Below, piece by piece: positions 40,115 to 50,016 of a DNA stretch of 64,000 bases. The translations under genes and the position numbers were made by a program. A model generated the notes under the pieces. That model worked only from the letters and a program-made list of their open reading frames with translations. It was not told the origin of the DNA and ran no database searches. Position 1 is the stretch's first letter. Each line of letters starts with the position of its first letter. The stretch is from Natranaerobius thermophilus JW/NM-WN-LF (lineage in GTDB: Bacteria; Bacillota; Natranaerobiia; Natranaerobiales; Natranaerobiaceae), in assembly GCF_000020005.1 (NCBI RefSeq), contig NC_010718.1:1245001-1309000 (forward strand), read 5' to 3'.

Positions 40115-40185
40115 CTTGACCAAAATAGTATATCACATAGTACGACACAAATTTATTTTAGCTCTAATTATCTCATTTGGTCAAG
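40115..40185. repeat. 10-bp inverted repeat in dacF-dgt intergenic region
   Basis: CTTGACCAAA (40115-40124) and TTTGGTCAAG (40176-40185) are perfect inverted copies separated by 51 bases, just before the dgt SD. The rest of the 280-base divergent intergenic region shows no gene. Confidence 0.6.
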
Positions 40186-40208
40186 ACTTTAATTAAGGAG
40201 ATTTTTAA

Positions 40209-41225
40209 ATGGTAAGTTTTCGTGAAAAACTGGAAAAATTAGAAACAGAGACATTGTCACAAAAAGCCACATTTTCCCAAAACACACGTGGTAGATTGTC
40301 TCCGGAAACAGAATGTAAAGTTAGAACTGCATTCCAAAAAGATAGGGATAGAATTTTACACAGTAAAGCATTTAGAAGACTTAAGCATAAAACCCAAGTT
40401 TTTATTTCACCCGAAGGTGATCATTATAGAACCAGACTGACTCATACTTTAGAAGTTGCACAAATTGCTAGAACAGTAGCTAAAGCATTATTTTTAAACG
40501 AAGATTTGACAGAAGCGATAGCACTGGGACATGATTTAGGCCATACTCCTTTTGGTCATGCTGGTGAAATGGTGTTAAATGAATTGGTTAATGACGGGGG
40601 TTTTCAGCACAATAATCAAAGCTTACGAGTTGTGGATTTTTTAGAACGCCCCGGCGGGCTTAATCTTACTCAAGAGGTCCGAGACGGAATTAAAAATCAT
40701 ACTGGTGATATTACCCCTGTCAGTTTAGAAGGGCAAATAGTGAAAATATGTGATCGGATAGCTTATATTAATCATGATATTGATGATGCTCTGAGAGGAG
40801 AGATAATATCCCAAAAACAATTACCTGAAAGTTCGGGTAATGTATTAGGTAATACATCTAATTCACGTATCGACACTATGGTGTGTGACTTGATAGAAAC
40901 CAGCTATAAAAATGGGGAAGTTTCAATGAGTACTCGAGTAAAAACTGCCATGGAAGAATTGAGGGAGTTTTTATTTCAAAATGTATATGTAGGTTCTAAG
41001 GCCAAAGAAGAAGAAAGTAAGGCGGAATATGTAATTAAGGCAGTTTATGATTATTTCTATAATGAGCCTGAAAAGTTGCCAAATGATGTGTATAGTATGA
41101 TAGATCAAGTTGGTAGGGAAAGGTTAGTTTGTGATTATGTAGCGGGTATGACAGACAGGTATATTTTAGATCTTTATCGAGATATATTTTTACCGAAGCC
41201 ATGGCGATTTAACAGAGAAGAATAA
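40209..41225 (+). CDS. dgt: dGTP triphosphohydrolase-like HD protein
   Basis: A 338-residue HD-domain phosphohydrolase. HAFRRLKHKTQVF-like SKAFRRLKHKTQVF, RTRLTHTLEVAQIAR and ALGHDLGHTPFGHAGE provide the metal ligands; KICDRIAYINHDIDDA is also typical. The family hydrolyses dNTPs to deoxynucleoside plus triphosphate. TAAGGAG precedes the ATG. It lies directly upstream of dnaG-sigA, as in several Firmicutes. Confidence 0.93.
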   Translation: MVSFREKLEKLETETLSQKATFSQNTRGRLSPETECKVRTAFQKDRDRILHSKAFRRLKHKTQVFISPEGDHYRTRLTHTLEVAQIARTVAKALFLNEDLTEAIALGHDLGHTPFGHAGEMVLNELVNDGGFQHNNQSLRVVDFLERPGGLNLTQEVRDGIKNHTGDITPVSLEGQIVKICDRIAYINHDIDDALRGEIISQKQLPESSGNVLGNTSNSRIDTMVCDLIETSYKNGEVSMSTRVKTAMEELREFLFQNVYVGSKAKEEESKAEYVIKAVYDYFYNEPEKLPNDVYSMIDQVGRERLVCDYVAGMTDRYILDLYRDIFLPKPWRFNREE

Positions 41226-41488
41226 AAGTAGCCTTTATCGGAAATTATAGTGAATAATTAAAGGCGAATATATGTTTGGTATTTGCTAATCCTTAGAAGG
41301 AAATTTTAATTTTTTCGTCGAATATGTCTTACGTAAACCTAACTAAAGTATTAAAGGCATTATTAACTTAAAAAATTTGCTTAAATAGATTTTATTTTTT
41401 AGCAGGATTTTTTTTAATGTTAGAGAAATGAATATACTTGTCGTTTCATGATGATTTATGTAGAAGGTTATCTGAGGGGGATATCCAT

Positions 41489-43369
41489 ATGACAATCCGA
41501 ATACCCCAGGAAATTATAGAACGAATTCAAGCTGAAGCCGACTTAGTAGAAATTGCATCAAGGTATGTGAACTTAAAAAAACAAGGTAAGTATTACTGGG
41601 GTCTATGTCCCTTTCATAGCGAAAAAACTCCGTCATTTCATATTTCACCTGAAAAGCAATTGTACTATTGTTTTGGTTGTCAAGCAGGAGGGAATGTTTT
41701 TAAATTTCTCGAATCTATTGAACAACTAAACTTTGTTGAGGTTTGTCAAAAGTTGGGTGAAGAACTAGGAATTGAGTTGCCAGCGGATTCCCAAGACAGT
41801 CAAGAGTTATCCCAGGAAATGCAGGAACGAGAAATTATTAAAAAAGCCAATAAATATGCAGCAAACTTTTTTAGATACGTACTAATGAATACCGAAACTG
41901 GGAAATCTGGGAGAAAATACTTGGCTGATAGAAAAATTGACAAGCAGACGATGGCGGACTTTTTTATTGGATACGCTCCCGATAACTGGACTGGTCTGAG
42001 TGATTTCTTAAAGAAAAAAGGTTTCACTGAGGAATTACTAGTTAAAGCTGGTCTAAGTAATCGTAGGAAATATCGTGAGGGGGTATACGACAGATTTAGA
42101 GGAAGGGTAATTTTTCCTATTTATAACCAAAGAGGCGAAGTGATCGGTTTCGGTGGAAGGCTATTAGAGGAGAGTGAAAAGCAACCTAAGTATTTAAATT
42201 CTCCTGAAACTCCTGTTTTTAATAAAAGATTAAGTTTATATGGTTTAAACTTAGCTTTTAAAACAATTCGAAAAGAAAATCATGCCTTGGTGATGGAAGG
42301 TTATACTGATGTGATCACTGCTCATCAATTTGGTGTGAATACGGCAGTAGCGTCTTTAGGAACTTCTTTAACTGAAGAACAAGCTAAACTAATTAGAAAT
42401 AATGCTAGCAAGGCTTATATAGCCTTTGACGCAGATGCTGCAGGAGAGACTGCCACTCTCCGTGGATTAGAAATTTTGCAAAGTAAAGGCTTGGATGTCT
42501 TGATTTGTCAGCTTCCAGAGTCTTATGACCCTGATGAGTATTTAAAAAACTATGGACTAGAAAATTTTCAAAAGAAAATTTTAGACACGGCTTTGCCACT
42601 AACTGAATATCAAATAAGACAAGCTGCTAAAAACAAAAATTTGTCAACAATAGAAGGAAAAAAGCAATACGTAACAGAAATAATCCCTATAATTTCAAAA
42701 ATCGATAATGCAGTGGAGCGCGAGGAATATCTGAATCAAGTATCAGAGCAGTTAGGAATTTCTCAAGAAGCACTCAATTCTGAACTCATGAAATATTTTA
42801 GAAAAAATTACAGAAATAAAAATTATCGCAAAATGGATAAAACTGGAGTAAACAGGAAGAATAAAAGAAAAAATAATGGAAGTGAAACTGTGAAATTTGC
42901 TGACAAAAGGACACCACGCGAAAAAGCAGAAGAAGGATTGGTGGCTCTAATGTTGCATTTTCCTGAATATACTGAAGAAGTGAATAAATTTTTGTACCCT
43001 GAAGATTTTTCTAGTGATACTTTAGCTCTTATTGTTCATAAACTGTATCAGTTGAAGAATCACGACATTGAACTAGATCTGTCGAATCTCACCCAGGAAT
43101 TAAGAGATCACCCAGATGCAGAAAATATCATTACTAAACTTGGTATGAAGGATTTTCCGCAGCCAAAGGATATAGAAAAGTTTGTAAAGGACTGTGTATT
43201 TAGAATTAAGGAAAGCAGAATTAAGAGTCAAAGAGAAGAGCTACAAAAGGAGCTTTCTCAAATAAATCCTGATCATGAACCAGATAGATATAGAGAAATT
43301 CTGAGAAAGTTGCAAGATTGCTTGTATATAGAAAAAACAAAACAGTGGACCTTGGAGGAAGGGGGGTAA
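41489..43369 (+). CDS. dnaG: DNA primase
   Basis: DnaG synthesises RNA primers. The 626-residue protein has the CHC2 zinc finger ([11 protein letters not shown] and [10 protein letters not shown]), the Toprim core with [13 protein letters not shown] and [14 protein letters not shown], and a C-terminal helicase-binding region. I start at ATG 41489, preceded by GAGGGGGATAT; an upstream ATG at 41438 lacks an SD. Followed by sigA at 4 bases. Confidence 0.96.
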   Translation: MTIRIPQEIIERIQAEADLVEIASRYVNLKKQGKYYWGLCPFHSEKTPSFHISPEKQLYYCFGCQAGGNVFKFLESIEQLNFVEVCQKLGEELGIELPADSQDSQELSQEMQEREIIKKANKYAANFFRYVLMNTETGKSGRKYLADRKIDKQTMADFFIGYAPDNWTGLSDFLKKKGFTEELLVKAGLSNRRKYREGVYDRFRGRVIFPIYNQRGEVIGFGGRLLEESEKQPKYLNSPETPVFNKRLSLYGLNLAFKTIRKENHALVMEGYTDVITAHQFGVNTAVASLGTSLTEEQAKLIRNNASKAYIAFDADAAGETATLRGLEILQSKGLDVLICQLPESYDPDEYLKNYGLENFQKKILDTALPLTEYQIRQAAKNKNLSTIEGKKQYVTEIIPIISKIDNAVEREEYLNQVSEQLGISQEALNSELMKYFRKNYRNKNYRKMDKTGVNRKNKRKNNGSETVKFADKRTPREKAEEGLVALMLHFPEYTEEVNKFLYPEDFSSDTLALIVHKLYQLKNHDIELDLSNLTQELRDHPDAENIITKLGMKDFPQPKDIEKFVKDCVFRIKESRIKSQREELQKELSQINPDHEPDRYREILRKLQDCLYIEKTKQWTLEEGG

Positions 43370-43373
43370 AATT

Positions 43374-44456
43374 ATGGCAGAGAAAAATCAAAACCAAAAA
43401 TTAGAACAAATTAAAGATGAACTGTTAAAAGTGGGAAAAGAACGAGGATTTCTCACCTATAAAGAAATTATGGATCAGTTGTCAGAATTCCAGCTTTCCA
43501 GCGACCAAATAGATGAATTTTATGAAGTACTGACTCAGGCCGGTATAGATGTGGTGGATGCTATTGGAGAGGTGGATCCAGATGACCCCACAAAAGCGGA
43601 GCTGGACTTATCACTTCCTGAAGGGGTAGAAGTAAGTGATCCGGTACGTATGTACTTAAAAGAGATCGGAAAAATCCCCCTTCTATCTCCCGACGACGAA
43701 ATAGAACTTGCCAAGAAAATTGAAGAGGGAGATGAAGGAGCTAAAAGAAAATTGGCTGAAGCCAATTTACGCTTAGTGGTCAGTATTGCTAAAAAATACG
43801 TTGGTCGCGGGATGTTATTTCTGGACTTGATTCAAGAAGGTAATTTGGGACTGATAAAAGCAGTAGAAAAATTTGATTACCGAAAAGGTTACAAGTTTAG
43901 TACTTATGCTACATGGTGGATACGTCAAGCAATTACAAGGGCCATAGCAGATCAAGCTAGGACTATTAGAATACCTGTCCATATGGTGGAAACTATCAAT
44001 AAATTGATTAGAGTTTCGCGTCAACTCGTACAGGAACTGGGTAGGGAACCTTTACCTGAAGAAATTGCAGAACAAATGGATATGAGTGAAGACAAGGTCA
44101 GGGAAATCTTAAAAATTGCCCAGGAACCCGTAAGTTTAGAGACTCCTATAGGAGAAGAGGATGACAGTCACTTAGGAGACTTTATAGAAGACCAGGATGC
44201 TAAACCACCTGCAGATGCTGCTGCTTTTGAACTTCTTAAAGGACAATTAGAAGAAGTATTGGATAGTTTAACACCCCGTGAGCAAAAAGTATTGAGACTT
44301 AGATTTGGATTAGATGACGGAAAAACTCGAACTCTAGAAGAGGTGGGTAAACACTTTGGTGTCACTAGGGAAAGGATTAGACAAATAGAAGCTAAAGCCT
44401 TGCGTAAATTACGTCACCCTATGAGAAGTAAACGCCTTAAGGATTACTTAGATTAA
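43374..44456 (+). CDS. sigA: RNA polymerase primary sigma factor SigA
   Basis: The 360-residue housekeeping sigma factor has region 1.1, region 1.2 ([17 protein letters not shown]), region 2 ([20 protein letters not shown] with AITRAIADQ) and region 4.2 ([20 protein letters not shown]). SD GGAAGGGGGG. It forms the dnaG-sigA pair seen across Firmicutes (macromolecular synthesis operon without rpsU, which is elsewhere in this window). Confidence 0.98.
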   Translation: MAEKNQNQKLEQIKDELLKVGKERGFLTYKEIMDQLSEFQLSSDQIDEFYEVLTQAGIDVVDAIGEVDPDDPTKAELDLSLPEGVEVSDPVRMYLKEIGKIPLLSPDDEIELAKKIEEGDEGAKRKLAEANLRLVVSIAKKYVGRGMLFLDLIQEGNLGLIKAVEKFDYRKGYKFSTYATWWIRQAITRAIADQARTIRIPVHMVETINKLIRVSRQLVQELGREPLPEEIAEQMDMSEDKVREILKIAQEPVSLETPIGEEDDSHLGDFIEDQDAKPPADAAAFELLKGQLEEVLDSLTPREQKVLRLRFGLDDGKTRTLEEVGKHFGVTRERIRQIEAKALRKLRHPMRSKRLKDYLD

Positions 44457-44572
44457 ATAAAATTTAAATTTACTCTTTACAAAAGACGTTTTTTTTGGTA
44501 TAAATTATTGTGGGCGGCGGAAATGGCTCGACGACAGCGACAGATTTTCAAACAAAAAATTTAAAAAACCTG

Positions 44573-44601
44573 TTGACTTCGCTGCTAAACTTAAGTATAA
44601 T
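44573..44601 (+). promoter_or_regulatory. promoter of the tRNA cluster
   Basis: TTGACT (44573-44578), 17 bases, perfect TATAAT (44596-44601). Start near 44608, twelve bases before tRNA-Asn. The 115 bases between sigA and this promoter show nothing clear. Confidence 0.85.
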
Positions 44602-44619
44602 AAATCATGTCGAAAGAGT

Positions 44620-44694
44620 TCCTCAGTAGCTCAGCGGTAGAGCGACCGGCTGTTAACCGGTAGGTCGCAGGTTCAAATCCTGCCTGGGGAGCCA
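44620..44694 (+). tRNA. tRNA-Asn (GTT)
   Basis: Acceptor TCCTCAG/CTGGGGA, anticodon GTT in the loop CTGTTAA, T-arm GGTTCAAATCC, encoded CCA. Confidence 0.96.
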
Positions 44695-44699
44695 TTTTT

Positions 44700-44775
44700 G
44701 GGCCCATAGCTCAGTTGGAAGAGCAACCGGCTCATAACCGGTTGGTCCCTGGTTCGAGCCCAGGTGGGCCCACCA
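44700..44775 (+). tRNA. tRNA with CAT anticodon (Met, possibly Ile2)
   Basis: Acceptor GGGCCCA/TGGGCCC, anticodon CAT, T-arm GGTTCGAGCC, encoded CCA. It is not an initiator by its paired first acceptor position. A tRNA-Ile2 with lysidine-modified CAU cannot be excluded by eye. Confidence 0.9.
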
Positions 44776-44800
44776 TCCAACTGATATTTATAACAATCAT

Positions 44801-44875
44801 GGCCCCTTGGTCAAGTGGTTAAGACATCGGCCTTTCACGCCGAAGTCAGGGGTTCGAATCCCCTAGGGGTCACCA
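44801..44875 (+). tRNA. tRNA-Glu (TTC)
   Basis: Acceptor GGCCCCT/AGGGGTC, anticodon TTC in CTTTCAC, T-arm GGTTCGAATCC, encoded CCA. Confidence 0.95.
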
Positions 44876-44878
44876 CAT

Positions 44879-44954
44879 GGGCGGATAGCTCAGCTGGGAG
44901 AGCACCTGCCTTACAAGCAGGGGGTCACAGGTTCGAGCCCTGTTCCGCCCACCA
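44879..44954 (+). tRNA. tRNA-Val (TAC), copy 1
   Basis: Acceptor GGGCGGA/TCCGCCC, anticodon TAC in CTTACAA, T-arm GGTTCGAGCCC, encoded CCA. Identical over all 76 bases to the copy at 55636. Confidence 0.96.
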
Positions 44955-44956
44955 CT

Positions 44957-44987
44957 AAAAACCTTCTCTTATTGAGAAGGTTTTTTT
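44957..44987 (+). terminator. terminator of the tRNA cluster
   Basis: AAAAACCTTCTC pairs with GAGAAGGTTTTT, loop TTATT, then more T. Confidence 0.92.
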
Positions 44988-45021
44988 ACTTTACTGTGGA
45001 ATATTATTTGGAGGAACGCAA

Positions 45022-45738
45022 ATGATTTCTAAACGCTTAACTGCTATTAAAAACATGATTAGCAATTCAGAACTAGTATTGGATGTTGGTACCGATCACG
45101 CCTTATTACCCATTTCTTTGATTAAAGAAGATAGAGTGAAAAAAGTTATAGCTTCAGACATATCTAAAGCTACAGTTGATGAAGCCAGAGCACAAGTGAA
45201 TAAACATGATTTAATAAATTATATTGATCTAAGAATTGGAGACGGATTAGAGGTTCTCGCTAGCAATGAAACCCCAGATATTATAATCCTTGCAGGTATA
45301 GGTGGAATAACCATAAAAAATATTTTAATGGATAATGAGGATAAATGGCTTTTCAAATCAAACTTAATCCTACAACCTCAGACTGATCATGCTGATATCA
45401 GAAAATACTTGATTTCCAAAGGATATTTCTTTAAAAGAGAAGAACTAGTTAAAGATAAAGGATTTTTTTATCAAGTGATTAACGCAGTACCTGATGTAAA
45501 TAAAATTGATGCAAATAGCTTAAGTGAACTCGAAATGGAAATGGGTCCAAAAATCCTAGCGAATCCAAATGAAGTTTTGATAGAATATTTAAATAGAGAA
45601 TTAGTAAAAACTAAATCAGTAATAGATGAACTTCAACAAGCTAAAACTGAGAGGGCAAGAGCAAAACTGCAGGAAATGAGAACTAGAGCCGATGCTATTT
45701 CGGAGGTGTTAAATAATCATGACAACACGACCAGCTAA
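45022..45738 (+). CDS. trmK: tRNA m1A22 methyltransferase TrmK
   Basis: TrmK methylates N1 of A22 in tRNA. The 238-residue protein starts ISKRLTAIKNMI, with SAM motif LVLDVGTDHALLPI, GDGLEVL and ILAGIGGITI, followed by a C-terminal coiled coil. SD TTTGGAGG. It overlaps the next gene by 20 bases; sigA-trmK-yqfO order is conserved in Firmicutes. Confidence 0.93.
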   Translation: MISKRLTAIKNMISNSELVLDVGTDHALLPISLIKEDRVKKVIASDISKATVDEARAQVNKHDLINYIDLRIGDGLEVLASNETPDIIILAGIGGITIKNILMDNEDKWLFKSNLILQPQTDHADIRKYLISKGYFFKREELVKDKGFFYQVINAVPDVNKIDANSLSELEMEMGPKILANPNEVLIEYLNRELVKTKSVIDELQQAKTERARAKLQEMRTRADAISEVLNNHDNTTS

Positions 45739-46840
45739 AAAGACCTTGATTAATCTTTTAGAAAAATTTGCTCCAAAATACTTAGCTGTTGAAGGGGATA
45801 ATCCTGGATTACAGCTTGGAAGTGTTAATGATAAAGTTTCTAAGTGTTTAGTAGCCCTTGATCCATCAAAACAAGTCATTGAACAGGCAATAAAAATGAA
45901 AGCGGAGTTAATTATTACACATCATCCTTTATTCATGCCCCCCTTACATGTAGTTACTGATGAAAAAATAGGAGATGTAACAAAAAGGGCCATTAAAAAT
46001 GACATATCCATTTATACAAGTCATACAAATTTGGATGCTGCTCTTGAAATTGGAGTTAATCATGCACTTCTTGAAACACTAAATATCAACTTAATTGACG
46101 AAAGGCCTTTGACTACAACATATAAAGAAAAATATTCAAAAATAGTTGTTTTTATGCCTCAAGGGTATGAAGATGAAGTGAGAACGGCATTGAGTAGTGC
46201 AGGTGCTGGCTCTTTAGGGCATTATTGTGACGTTAGTTTCCAATCTCAAGGTATAGGCACTTTTAAACCCCTGGCTGGAACTGATCCCTTTATCGGAGAG
46301 CAGGGAAGAATTTCTCGCACTGAAGAGGTTAAGCTTGAAACCATTGTTCCTAATTCCAAAATTAATCAAGTAATTCAAGAAATGAGAGCTGTTCATCCTT
46401 ACGAAGAGCCTGCATATGATATTTATCAACTGGAATATCCTGACAAAAAATATGGAATCGGATTGGTAGGAGAGTTAAGTTCACCCATTAGAAGTGAGAC
46501 TTTGATTGAAACAATTGAACAAAGATTACATACCCAAGTGAGACTTGCCGGGCCAAGGCCCGAAAATATAAATAGTGTGGCAGTTTGTGGAGGAAGTGGA
46601 GGTAAAATGGTTGAAAAAGCCTTAAAACTAGGAGTAGATGCTTTTATTACAGGAGATATAAAATATCACGATGCTCTGAGAGCTGAACAAGAAGGACTTT
46701 TTCTAATTGATGCAGGTCATAGAGAAACAGAATTACCTGTTGTAGACAAAGTTACAAAGTTTTTAGATGAACAGTTAAGTGATGATTACAACCTAGAAAT
46801 AAAATCTTTTCATAATGACGAATATGTGTTTTACAGGTAG
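45719..46840 (+). CDS. Nif3-like dinuclear metal protein (YqfO type)
   Basis: A 373-residue Nif3/YqfO protein with metal ligands in IITHHPLFMPPLH, SHTNLDAA and DAGHRETE, and the central PII-like insertion (about 135-235, including VRAVHPYEEPAYDIY-type AVHPYEEPAYDI) that distinguishes long members. Often mislabelled GTP cyclohydrolase I type 2; the true activity is unclear. Confidence 0.92.
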   Translation: MTTRPAKKTLINLLEKFAPKYLAVEGDNPGLQLGSVNDKVSKCLVALDPSKQVIEQAIKMKAELIITHHPLFMPPLHVVTDEKIGDVTKRAIKNDISIYTSHTNLDAALEIGVNHALLETLNINLIDERPLTTTYKEKYSKIVVFMPQGYEDEVRTALSSAGAGSLGHYCDVSFQSQGIGTFKPLAGTDPFIGEQGRISRTEEVKLETIVPNSKINQVIQEMRAVHPYEEPAYDIYQLEYPDKKYGIGLVGELSSPIRSETLIETIEQRLHTQVRLAGPRPENINSVAVCGGSGGKMVEKALKLGVDAFITGDIKYHDALRAEQEGLFLIDAGHRETELPVVDKVTKFLDEQLSDDYNLEIKSFHNDEYVFYR

Positions 46841-46875
46841 AGTGACAGGATACTGTTATCTCTACCTGTTTTTTA
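46833..46875 (+). terminator. terminator after the Nif3-like gene
   Basis: ACAGGTAGAG (including the stop codon) pairs with CTCTACCTGT, followed by TTTTTT. The next 200 bases to 47080 hold no gene I can support. Confidence 0.88.
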
Positions 46876-47080
46876 TTAATTATCTATTTTAATATAAGGG
46901 CTGTTATATTGAGTTGTTAATACTGTAAAATTATCAATTGAACGGATTATGCGGGTTTGACAGTACATTTTAACAAGTGAACAGGAGAATTAGATGTACC
47001 AAATCTAAGCATTTTTAAGTAAAATTGAAATTTTACGATTATCAACATTCAAGTTTGCCAAAAGACTAGGAGGTGCAGTG

Positions 47081-47794
47081 TTGCAAGAACAAAAATTAAT
47101 TGAGCAATTATTTACCTTAGACAGGAAACTGACTGAGTTAAGAAGTGAACTAAAGGTTTTAAAAGACAGTCATGAGCCAGAACGCTTAGAACAACAACTA
47201 AATAATCTAGAAAAAACTATTGAAAACCAGGAAGAAAGCTTAACAGAAAAGCGGCGACTGATGAAAACACGGGAACTTGAAAGCGAACAGTATCATCAAG
47301 AAAAGAAGCAACTCGAAGACGAAATGTATTCCGGAAAGGTCACAGCCAGTAAAGAATTAAATGATCTATCTGAAAAAATAAAAGACTTGCACCAGAAAGA
47401 ACAACAATCTTTTGAGGGCTATTGTGAGTTAACTGAAGAGATTGACAATGAAGAAAAGAACTTAGAACAGAATCAGAATAAGTTTCAAGATATTAAAAAA
47501 GAGTTGGATAAAAAAAGCAATGAAATAGCTGATAATAAAGTAGATGTAACCGAAAAAATAGAGGAACTAAAATCAAAGAGAGAAGAATTAAAACAGCAAA
47601 TGCCAGAACGATTATTAACAAAATATAACTCTTTGGTCAATAAATTTCCAAGAGATGCAGTAGTGAAATTATTCGAACAAGAAGTGACTTGTGCATGTGG
47701 TTTAGAATTATCAACTGAGAGATACAGTCGTTTGCAAGTTGAAGGAATGGTGTCTTGTGATAGCTGTGATCGTATTGTGATTTTGACTAAGTAA
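47081..47794 (+). CDS. coiled-coil protein with C4 zinc ribbon
   Basis: A 237-residue protein, nearly all coiled coil (about 5-175, Glu/Lys/Gln-rich), ending in a zinc ribbon with CACGLELS and CDSCDRIV. This matches the zf-RING_7/DUF164 family found beside Nif3-like genes in many Firmicutes; its role is unknown, perhaps nucleic-acid related. TTG 47081 lies five bases after AGGAGGTG; GTG 47078 is too near. Confidence 0.88.
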   Translation: MQEQKLIEQLFTLDRKLTELRSELKVLKDSHEPERLEQQLNNLEKTIENQEESLTEKRRLMKTRELESEQYHQEKKQLEDEMYSGKVTASKELNDLSEKIKDLHQKEQQSFEGYCELTEEIDNEEKNLEQNQNKFQDIKKELDKKSNEIADNKVDVTEKIEELKSKREELKQQMPERLLTKYNSLVNKFPRDAVVKLFEQEVTCACGLELSTERYSRLQVEGMVSCDSCDRIVILTK

Positions 47795-47822
47795 GTAGTA
47801 TGTGTTATACTTATAAATCCGG

Positions 47823-47852
47823 AAACGGAGAGAAAATAAATATCCGTTTTTT
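47823..47852 (+). terminator. probable terminator before rnpB
   Basis: AAACGGA/TCCGTTT stem with a 13-base loop followed by TTT. Confidence 0.55.
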
Positions 47853-47871
47853 CATTAACTGCCGGGATGAT

Positions 47872-48231
47872 TACAAGTAAGTCGGGTAGTCGCGAGGACA
47901 GTAAACTGTCTTCGAGGAAAGTCCGAGCTCCGTAGGGCAGGGTGCTGGGTAACACCCAGTGGGGGCGACCCCCAGGAAAGTGCCACAGAAACAAACCGCC
48001 AGGCTTCAATCTGGTAAGGGTGAAAAGGTGCGGTAAGAGCGCACCAGCGGCCAGGTGACTGGTCGGCTAGGTAAACCCCACCCGGAGCAAGACCAAATAG
48101 GGAAGGGATGAAGTGGCCCGCTGACCTTCCGGGTTTGGTCGCTTGAGGTGTCAGGCGACTGGCACCCTAGATAGATGACTGCCACTCCCTCTAGGGGGAG
48201 GACAGAACTCGGCTTACAGACTTGCTTGTAA
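47872..48231 (+). ncRNA. rnpB: RNase P RNA (class A)
   Basis: The catalytic RNA that matures tRNA 5' ends. Conserved blocks are GAGGAAAGTCCGAGCTC (P4 5' side), ACAGAAACAAACCGCC, and ACAGAACTCGGCTTAC (P4 3' side). The CAAGTAAGTC and GACTTGCTTG ends can pair as P1. Exact ends are approximate. Confidence 0.95.
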
Positions 48232-48252
48232 ATATCCTGGCAGTTTAATGTT

Positions 48253-48290
48253 AAAAAGGCTGTTGCCCTATGTGGGGCAACAGCCTTTTT
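48253..48290. terminator. bidirectional terminator rnpB / CofE-like gene
   Basis: AAAAAGGCTGTTGCCC pairs perfectly with GGGCAACAGCCTTTTT, loop TATGTG; serves both convergent transcripts. Confidence 0.92.
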
Positions 48291-48307
48291 AGTAGGTAAT
48301 ACCTTTA

Positions 48308-49858
48308 TTATAGATGTTTAAAACCTCTGACTAAGACAATTGGTGTTCCGGCATCTGCAGAGCCCGTGATCAAATCTGCCATGGTACCCAATATACTTGT
48401 TACACTTCTGGGGGTAGTACCAAGATTTTCTGCAGTTTTATCACTATCGTCGGATAAAATATCTTTAATCTGATCTTTTGAATATCCCTGTCGGAACAAA
48501 GTGTCAACCTGTAGTTTTAGTTTTGAACCTTCTCTTAAAGAAGCACTTCGCAAATTATAACTGGCTCCAATTGCTGGATGAGGATCGGCCAGTTCGTAAA
48601 TACCTGTATCCGGATCTTTATAAGCACCATCACCGAAAATCAAAACTTCAACATCTTTAGTTGTAATTTCTTTAATTTTATCTTTAATGTTATCGGCAGT
48701 TTTGTGAGGATTATCGGGAAGTAGTTTTAAAATTCCCTTATCCATATCTGATACGTTAGAACCAATCAATCCCCAGGGATTACTACCGATATCTTCAATT
48801 GTAATTATTGGAACTTTCGCTCCAAAAGAACTAAATAATTCCTTTAGTTTGTATCGTTCGTGTACTGCTCCAACGCATATACCATCTATAAAACCCATTT
48901 CGTAAACTTTTACAGGGTTATCTGTAAATATAATGGAAGCTTGAGCTCCGGCATCTTCAATTATTTCTGAATAAAGATGACGATAGTCATGCTTAGTGAT
49001 AGGATGAGGGAAAGTATGATTTTCTATCTCATTGGTATAGATTACTTCTGGATCGTAATAACTATCCACCTGGTTTCCGTAATTAATAGTGGAAACTTTT
49101 GGATTATCACTATATAGATAGTCGTTGGCATCCACAATTGTGATACTATTATGTTCTAAGCTCACAGCTATACTTAGCGCAACTTCCGCTTCAGGCACAT
49201 CCTTCTTTACTCCTATGGCTTTTTTTGCGGTTTTGGCTAAGTCCTCAAAAGTAACTTCGGCAACTGCAGTTTTCCCCTCAGGGGTTTTTAAAGTCAAATC
49301 AGCAATGCCTTTTCCGGTAATTTTACGAATGCTTTCAATTCCGTATCCTAATTCTTGTAGTTTTAAGGCAGCTAAAATTTCTCTTATTAAGACATTCAGC
49401 TGTGGAGTGCTTCCCCTTGTTTCTCTAAGACTTTGGAGTGTCTTTTTTAACCTGAGTCTGGTATATGCAAAATTCTCGTCAATAACTTGATTACCTACTT
49501 CATCAAAGGGAATAGGAAATTGAACAATAACTTTACCCCCACGAGTGGCTAAAGCTAGAGCCCTTAAAATCAATGAAAACCTGTTGCGGCTTGCAATAGG
49601 ACTGATAACTCCTATAGTGCTTTGTTCTTTTAAATTTAGTTTTTCTCGAATTTCTTCGGCCAAACTTTCACAAGAAACATATTGGTTTTGAGATCTAGCC
49701 ACAACTGCCTCTGTAACGCAAATTATATCATTATCTTCGGTAATATCTTTGACGGTATTGGCAGTTATTTCCGCGATATCATCGTGAGGGACAATTAGAT
49801 CAGTTTTAAGACCAATAGCTGCAACTCCTGCACTGTCTGGAAGATTCAAACTGTTCAT
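48308..49858 (-). CDS. CofE-like (F420-0:gamma-glutamyl ligase family) protein
   Basis: A 516-residue protein with the CofE-type N-terminal segment GLKTDLIVPHDDIAEI and DIICVTEAVVARSQ, and FGDGAYKDPDTGIYELADP further on. CofE adds glutamate to coenzyme F420, but no other F420 gene is seen here and the protein is about twice archaeal CofE length, so another ligation is likely. The ATG at 49858 follows AAGGAGTG; an ATG-proximal extension to 49891 is unlikely. Monocistronic between rnpB and the two-component genes. Confidence 0.78.
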   Translation of the reverse strand: MNSLNLPDSAGVAAIGLKTDLIVPHDDIAEITANTVKDITEDNDIICVTEAVVARSQNQYVSCESLAEEIREKLNLKEQSTIGVISPIASRNRFSLILRALALATRGGKVIVQFPIPFDEVGNQVIDENFAYTRLRLKKTLQSLRETRGSTPQLNVLIREILAALKLQELGYGIESIRKITGKGIADLTLKTPEGKTAVAEVTFEDLAKTAKKAIGVKKDVPEAEVALSIAVSLEHNSITIVDANDYLYSDNPKVSTINYGNQVDSYYDPEVIYTNEIENHTFPHPITKHDYRHLYSEIIEDAGAQASIIFTDNPVKVYEMGFIDGICVGAVHERYKLKELFSSFGAKVPIITIEDIGSNPWGLIGSNVSDMDKGILKLLPDNPHKTADNIKDKIKEITTKDVEVLIFGDGAYKDPDTGIYELADPHPAIGASYNLRSASLREGSKLKLQVDTLFRQGYSKDQIKDILSDDSDKTAENLGTTPRSVTSILGTMADLITGSADAGTPIVLVRGFKHL

Positions 49859-50016
49859 AGCACCACACTCCTTGTATAATATAACTTTCACACATCTTTT
49901 TATTATAACATTTTTAATGAAAATTTGCCTATTAGCAGGAAATTATTTATTAAGAGCAAAATATTAGATTAGACTTAGATAATGTTTAATTTTGAATTAA
50001 ATTGGAGGTGGGTTTG

